Origin: Halomontanus rarus
GTDB lineage: Archaea > Halobacteriota > Halobacteria > Halobacteriales > Natrialbaceae
Direction of reading: 5' to 3'
DNA length: 64,000 nucleotides
Assembly: GCF_017357405.1 (NCBI RefSeq)
Contig: NZ_CP071598.1
Coordinates: forward strand, 620,001-684,000
Below are positions 60,776 through 64,000 of this stretch, in pieces (the stretch's first letter is position 1; each line of letters opens with the position of its first letter). The translations under genes were made by a program, and so were the position numbers. A model generated the notes under the pieces. It was given only the letters and a program-made list of their open reading frames with translations, ran no database searches and was not told the origin of the DNA.

Positions 60776-61230
60776 TGGTGCCGCTGTCGACCAGCGAGGA
60801 GGAATTGTAACCGAAATGGGACAACGAGAAAGCGCTCTCGAAAGAGCGAACGGATCAGGGAAAACGACTCTGGTCCCCTCTCTTCGAGAACGACCGGTGT
60901 TCGAGTGGAAATCGAACACAGTATACGCGGTTCACGTACTTCGTCGTTCTCGGTGGCTCAGCAACGGGCAGTACCAAAGTGGAACGCGCTGGTCACTGTA
61001 TCCGATCGGTGTTCGACACCGTTCGGTAACTCGAGTTCGGGAACGCACTCTCGAGACGTCCACCGGTGGCTGTGAGGTCACCGACGATATCGGTGGCTGA
61101 ACGGACCCATCGCGAACACGTCCGTCGGGGTACCGTCACGGATCGAACGACCGAGCGCGCGAGTTGCCAAATCCGATGCAGTGAGGCGAGACTCGACCAG
61201 AACGCGTCTCTCCTGAGCGGGGAGACGGGC

Positions 61231-61257
61231 AAAAAACGAAACTGACGACGATCGTCT
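61231..61257 (-). terminator. U-rich terminator after the binding-protein gene
   Basis: On the minus strand, 15 to 40 bases past the stop of the binding protein, the palindrome GACGATCGTC is followed by GTTTCGTTTTTTGCC. A run of six T is a typical archaeal termination signal. It would separate the highly expressed binding protein from the oppBCDF genes. Confidence 0.45.
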
Positions 61258-61271
61258 ATCTGTCCGTGCGG

Positions 61272-63236
61272 TTACTGATCCGCGTCGACGACACCGAGGT
61301 GCCACCAGAAAGTCGACGCCGGGTTCATCTGGAGCGCCATCGAACCGGTCTCCGGGTAGCTCCACCCGTTGCGGTTGATACCGTACTGTTGTATCGTTTC
61401 TCTGCACTCGATCTTCGGCACGAACCAGTGTGTCGCCCAGGCGAGCGTTTCGATTATCTCCTGCTTCCGGTCCTCGTCGGTGATCGACTGGAACTCGTCG
61501 ATTAGCTCGTGCGGGTTGACCTCGACACTCGGGTCAGCGTCGTGTTCGCCGATCGGCGGAACCTCGAACGATTCGCCGATCGTTTCCGTCATGTAGTACT
61601 CCATCTCGTCCGCGTCGGCGCCCTCGGGCTGGAAGCTGGGACGTTCGTAGACGAACTCGTAGGAATTGACCGGCGACGGGTTCGCAGCACCCCAGAATCC
61701 GGGCGTCGAGATCTGGTAGTCACGACGAGGGTAGGGCTGGGCGAAGAACGTCGATCCTTCTGTCGTCCGTTGTTCAGTCGTGATGCCGAACGACTCGAGG
61801 TTGTCGGTGGCGACCTCGAACCCGCGGACGTAGTAGTTGACGGACGCCGCGGTGTGGAAGTCGGCCACGAGTTCGTCGCCGTTGGGTTTGTACCAGGTGC
61901 CGTCCTCCTTGGTGTAGTCGGACGCCTCCAGGAGTTCCGCCGCTCGATCGAAGTCCTGACCGTAGGGTTCCAGTTGCCCCATGAACTCGTCGTCGAGCCA
62001 CTGGTCCTGGTGGGTCGAAACCAGCCCGGTCTGTATCTCGGGCGTCGAGCCTTCCGGGTTGTACTGGGTGCCCACTGCTTCCCTATCGATGATGTGTGCG
62101 AACGCCTTTCGAACGTTGACGTCCTGCCAGGCCTCGTCGCCCGCTGGGTCGCCGCTCTCGCCCCAGAGGTTCCACATCAAGCCGATGCCGTACAGCGACG
62201 AGACGTTGATCAGTTCCATACCGGATGGCATCTGCTCCGCCTCCAGATCGCCGCCCGGGATACCGCCGGAGACATTGCCGCCGGTCCACTCCTGGGACAT
62301 GCGTTGGTGGTCGGGTGCCCACTTGATGTGGACGGTCTCGAAATTGGGTCGTCCCCAGCCGGTGATGTCCTCGCCGATCGTGTCGCTGAACTGCTGTTGT
62401 ACCTCCTCCCAGGGCCAGTCCTCGTACACCTCGAACTCGTATCGCTGTTCGGTTCGGTTGACCAGCTCCAGCGGACCGTTCGTCGTCGGATTGGGCTGGC
62501 GGAACTCCAGGACATCACTTCGGACGTCCTGAATCTCGTCGTCGGACGACGCGTCCTCGAACCGCTCCCAATACTCCGCCCACTCGTCAGGATGCTGGTA
62601 GAACGGTTCGAACAGGGACGTCGACAGGAAGGCGTTCTCCGAGACGCTCGTGTTCAGATTGTACTCGACGGTGTAGGTGTCGGCAACCTCCACGCTGTCG
62701 GCGTAATCGTACACGGCGTAGTGCTTCCCAGCCTCCATGTATTGCGCCAGCTGGTGGGCGAACTGGACGTCCTCGGCGGTGAAGTCCTTGCCGTCGTGCC
62801 AGGTGAAGGAGTCGTTGAGCTGGAGGCGAAAGACGTCGTCGTCGACCTCCCAGTCCTCTGCCACGATCGGCACCCACGTCGGATCCTCGCGCGTGTAGTG
62901 GGTGAGGAAGATCGACATCGGACCGATGGTATGCCAGTCGCCGTTGGGGGTGAACGGATTGTAGTCGACCTCCGTCGGATTCCCGGCCGTGAGGGCGGTA
63001 AAGGTGGCATCGACGATTTCCGAGTCGTCGCCCGGTCCGTTTCCACCGTTTCCGCCGTTTCCTCCATTTCCTCCGTTTCCGCCGTTTCCTCCGTTTCCGC
63101 CGTTACCCTCATCATCTCCCCCCACACAACCAGCGATCAGCGTCGTAGTTCCGGCAACCGAAGCCATCTGTAAGGCTCGGCGTCGGGACACGGGGGTGTC
63201 GATACTGCTGTCATTTCGATTAGAATCCTTACTCAT
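61272..63236 (-). CDS. oppA: ABC transporter substrate-binding lipoprotein (family 5, OppA/DppA type)
   Basis: A 654-residue solute-binding protein. PVSRRRALQMASVAGTTTLI followed by AGC is a Tat signal with the lipobox Cys near residue 37. A Gly-Gly-Asn repeat linker spans about residues 44-70 and tethers it to the membrane surface. The mature domain has LQLNDSFTWHDGKDFTAEDV, the family 5 signature, and DVNVRKAFAHIIDREAV and YDYADSVEVADTYTVEYNL in order. The size is about 100 residues above the bacterial norm because of the linker and added loops. A CAAATTTATG TATA-like box lies about 35 bases upstream of the ATG. First gene of the importer locus. Confidence 0.93.
   Translation of the reverse strand: MSKDSNRNDSSIDTPVSRRRALQMASVAGTTTLIAGCVGGDDEGNGGNGGNGGNGGNGGNGGNGGNGPGDDSEIVDATFTALTAGNPTEVDYNPFTPNGDWHTIGPMSIFLTHYTREDPTWVPIVAEDWEVDDDVFRLQLNDSFTWHDGKDFTAEDVQFAHQLAQYMEAGKHYAVYDYADSVEVADTYTVEYNLNTSVSENAFLSTSLFEPFYQHPDEWAEYWERFEDASSDDEIQDVRSDVLEFRQPNPTTNGPLELVNRTEQRYEFEVYEDWPWEEVQQQFSDTIGEDITGWGRPNFETVHIKWAPDHQRMSQEWTGGNVSGGIPGGDLEAEQMPSGMELINVSSLYGIGLMWNLWGESGDPAGDEAWQDVNVRKAFAHIIDREAVGTQYNPEGSTPEIQTGLVSTHQDQWLDDEFMGQLEPYGQDFDRAAELLEASDYTKEDGTWYKPNGDELVADFHTAASVNYYVRGFEVATDNLESFGITTEQRTTEGSTFFAQPYPRRDYQISTPGFWGAANPSPVNSYEFVYERPSFQPEGADADEMEYYMTETIGESFEVPPIGEHDADPSVEVNPHELIDEFQSITDEDRKQEIIETLAWATHWFVPKIECRETIQQYGINRNGWSYPETGSMALQMNPASTFWWHLGVVDADQ
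63037..63113. repeat. Nine-base tandem repeats encoding the Gly-Gly-Asn linker
   Basis: About eight variants of CCGTTTCCN (plus strand) encode repeated Gly-Gly-Asn in the lipoprotein's linker. Third-position changes (cct/ccg/cca) vary between units, so the array has aged, but such arrays can change copy number and so linker length. Confidence 0.75.
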
Positions 63237-63383
63237 CAGTGGGTTTCCATATCAATAGGTGAAGTGAACCCACATAAATTTGTCTGTTATGAAAGTTTCT
63301 AAACGGTGTTGTATTAGATGTGTGTGTTCAGGATACTAAAGGGCTCGACGGGCGTTATTGAAGACTGGGAATAGAGCGAGTGA

Positions 63384-63614
63384 TCAATTTCGCGCTCGGC
63401 ACTTTCGAATGACGACTACGATGCCGATAATCGAGCAGCCGATCAGAACGAAGCTGAAAATGCTCACGTAGTAAGACGGAGAGCCGGTTTCAACGAACGG
63501 AAAGATACCGACGAGCGCAACCAAGAGAACGACGTTGAGAGCGAACAGAACTCCCAGTAGAGGGACTCCCGCACAGAGAACCTCCCAGACGTCGTCGATT
63601 GCTGAGTTTGACAT
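63384..63614 (-). CDS. Small two-span membrane protein
   Basis: A 76-residue protein with two hydrophobic segments, LLGVLFALNVVLLVALVGIF (about 19-38) and VSIFSFVLIGCSIIGIVVVI (about 50-69), a short loop between them and a basic tail (RKCRARN). I recognise no family. It lies downstream of nothing clearly related and is oriented like the importer genes. Coding character is supported by the clean hydrophobic pattern. No signal peptide cleavage site. Confidence 0.6.
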   Translation of the reverse strand: MSNSAIDDVWEVLCAGVPLLGVLFALNVVLLVALVGIFPFVETGSPSYYVSIFSFVLIGCSIIGIVVVIRKCRARN

Positions 63615-63857
63615 CGAGTCGCCATACGTACTGGATACGTATATCGATACGGATCACAGAACCGTCGATCCCGACAACGGATGCCGCCAGAACCGAATCA
63701 CTGCACCCGAAGCAATCGCTCGGGCGAACACTCGCTCGAGTGAGAATCGAACCTCCGACCGAGAGAATGGTCAACGTACGTATTGGTAAATGGACAGTAA
63801 AACCCTCCTCTTTCACTTCCCAAAAGTATATAGTGAACGAGCCACGTCGAATCAATA

Positions 63858-64000
63858 TGCAAAGTGTCGCGATACCCAGAGGCGTCGAACTGGATGACCT
63901 GCCAGGGATATTCTGGCTGTTCATACTCGGCGTCGCAATACTCCTGTTCGGGTTCGCACTCGAGTGGATGGGATACGCGGTCGAGGCTGGCATCGCGGGT
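63858..64000 (+). CDS. Partial membrane protein at the window edge
   Basis: The frame starting ATG at 63858 encodes MQSVAIPRGVELDDLPGIFW then a strongly hydrophobic span (LFILGVAILLFGFAL) and EWMGYAVEAGIAG, and runs off the window. A clear TATA-like AAAAGTATATAG lies about 30 bases before the ATG, predicting a leaderless transcript. Only 47 codons are visible, so the family cannot be named. It could be a membrane protein of any kind. Confidence 0.6.

Noticed and set aside
60618..60824. 69-codon minus-strand frame ahead of oppB
   Set aside because: It spans the inferred TATA box and oppB leader, has no coding bias and overlaps the oppB start out of frame.
63001..63113. CRISPR-like short repeats
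   Set aside because: Nine-base units inside a coding frame encode a Gly-Gly-Asn linker. There are no spacers.

Overview
The window is haloarchaeal chromosome, probably from the Natrialbales. It is GC-rich with strong G/C third-position bias. The proteins are acidic, and exported proteins carry Tat (twin-arginine) signals followed by lipoboxes or Gly/Asn/Asp/Ser-rich linkers. Many genes start about 25-35 bases downstream of a TATA-like box with no Shine-Dalgarno sequence, as expected for leaderless transcripts. I see no rRNA, convincing tRNA, CRISPR array or intact insertion sequence. Species assignment is not possible from sequence alone.

Bases 1-4.4k: a sugar-phosphate isomerase/epimerase, a DUF2264 protein and a GH32 fructan/sucrose hydrolase. 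Bases 5.2-15.8k: a nucleotide/nucleoside salvage block. It holds an exported 5'-nucleotidase, a BMP-type nucleoside ABC importer (lipoprotein, ATPase, two permeases), two nucleoside hydrolases, an SDR dehydrogenase and a RidA protein. Bases 16.8-19.9k: two divergent Tat-exported beta-helix paralogues.

Bases 20-56k: a large catabolic island. One minus-strand run (20.1-26.6k) encodes a SIS-domain sugar isomerase/deaminase, an M14 zinc carboxypeptidase, a nitrilase-family amidase, an amidohydrolase and an enolase-superfamily enzyme. Divergent to it are two double-length amidohydrolase fusions whose catalytic and degenerate halves are in opposite order. Then come a class III aminotransferase, a uronate-dehydrogenase-like SDR, a DegT aminotransferase, an IclR regulator, a BadF-type sugar kinase, a GatZ/KbaZ-type protein, a xylose-isomerase-like protein, a seven-repeat FG-GAP protein, an AAC(3)-like acyltransferase, an NAD epimerase, an acyl-CoA synthetase, a second enolase-superfamily enzyme, two sulfatases, a HEAT-repeat protein, a second nitrilase and a heparinase II/III-like lyase. 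Bases 56.4-63.2k: an oligopeptide/oligosaccharide ABC importer (OppBCDF plus binding lipoprotein).

Read together, the island looks like uptake and breakdown of a sulfated, amide- or peptide-linked amino-sugar or uronate substrate. Sulfatases and lyase open the chain, ABC import follows, and kinase, SIS and GatZ-like proteins handle the amino sugar. Amidases, amidohydrolases, the acyl-CoA synthetase and enolase-superfamily enzymes would handle acid or amide side products. This substrate is inference. The spaces between genes hold decayed material: fragments of a PIG-L deacetylase, an M14 peptidase C-terminus and a possible IS6-type transposase, and two lone IS200/IS605-type right-end hairpins. 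They also hold three copies of a TTACA-N10-TGTAA palindrome that looks like an operator.
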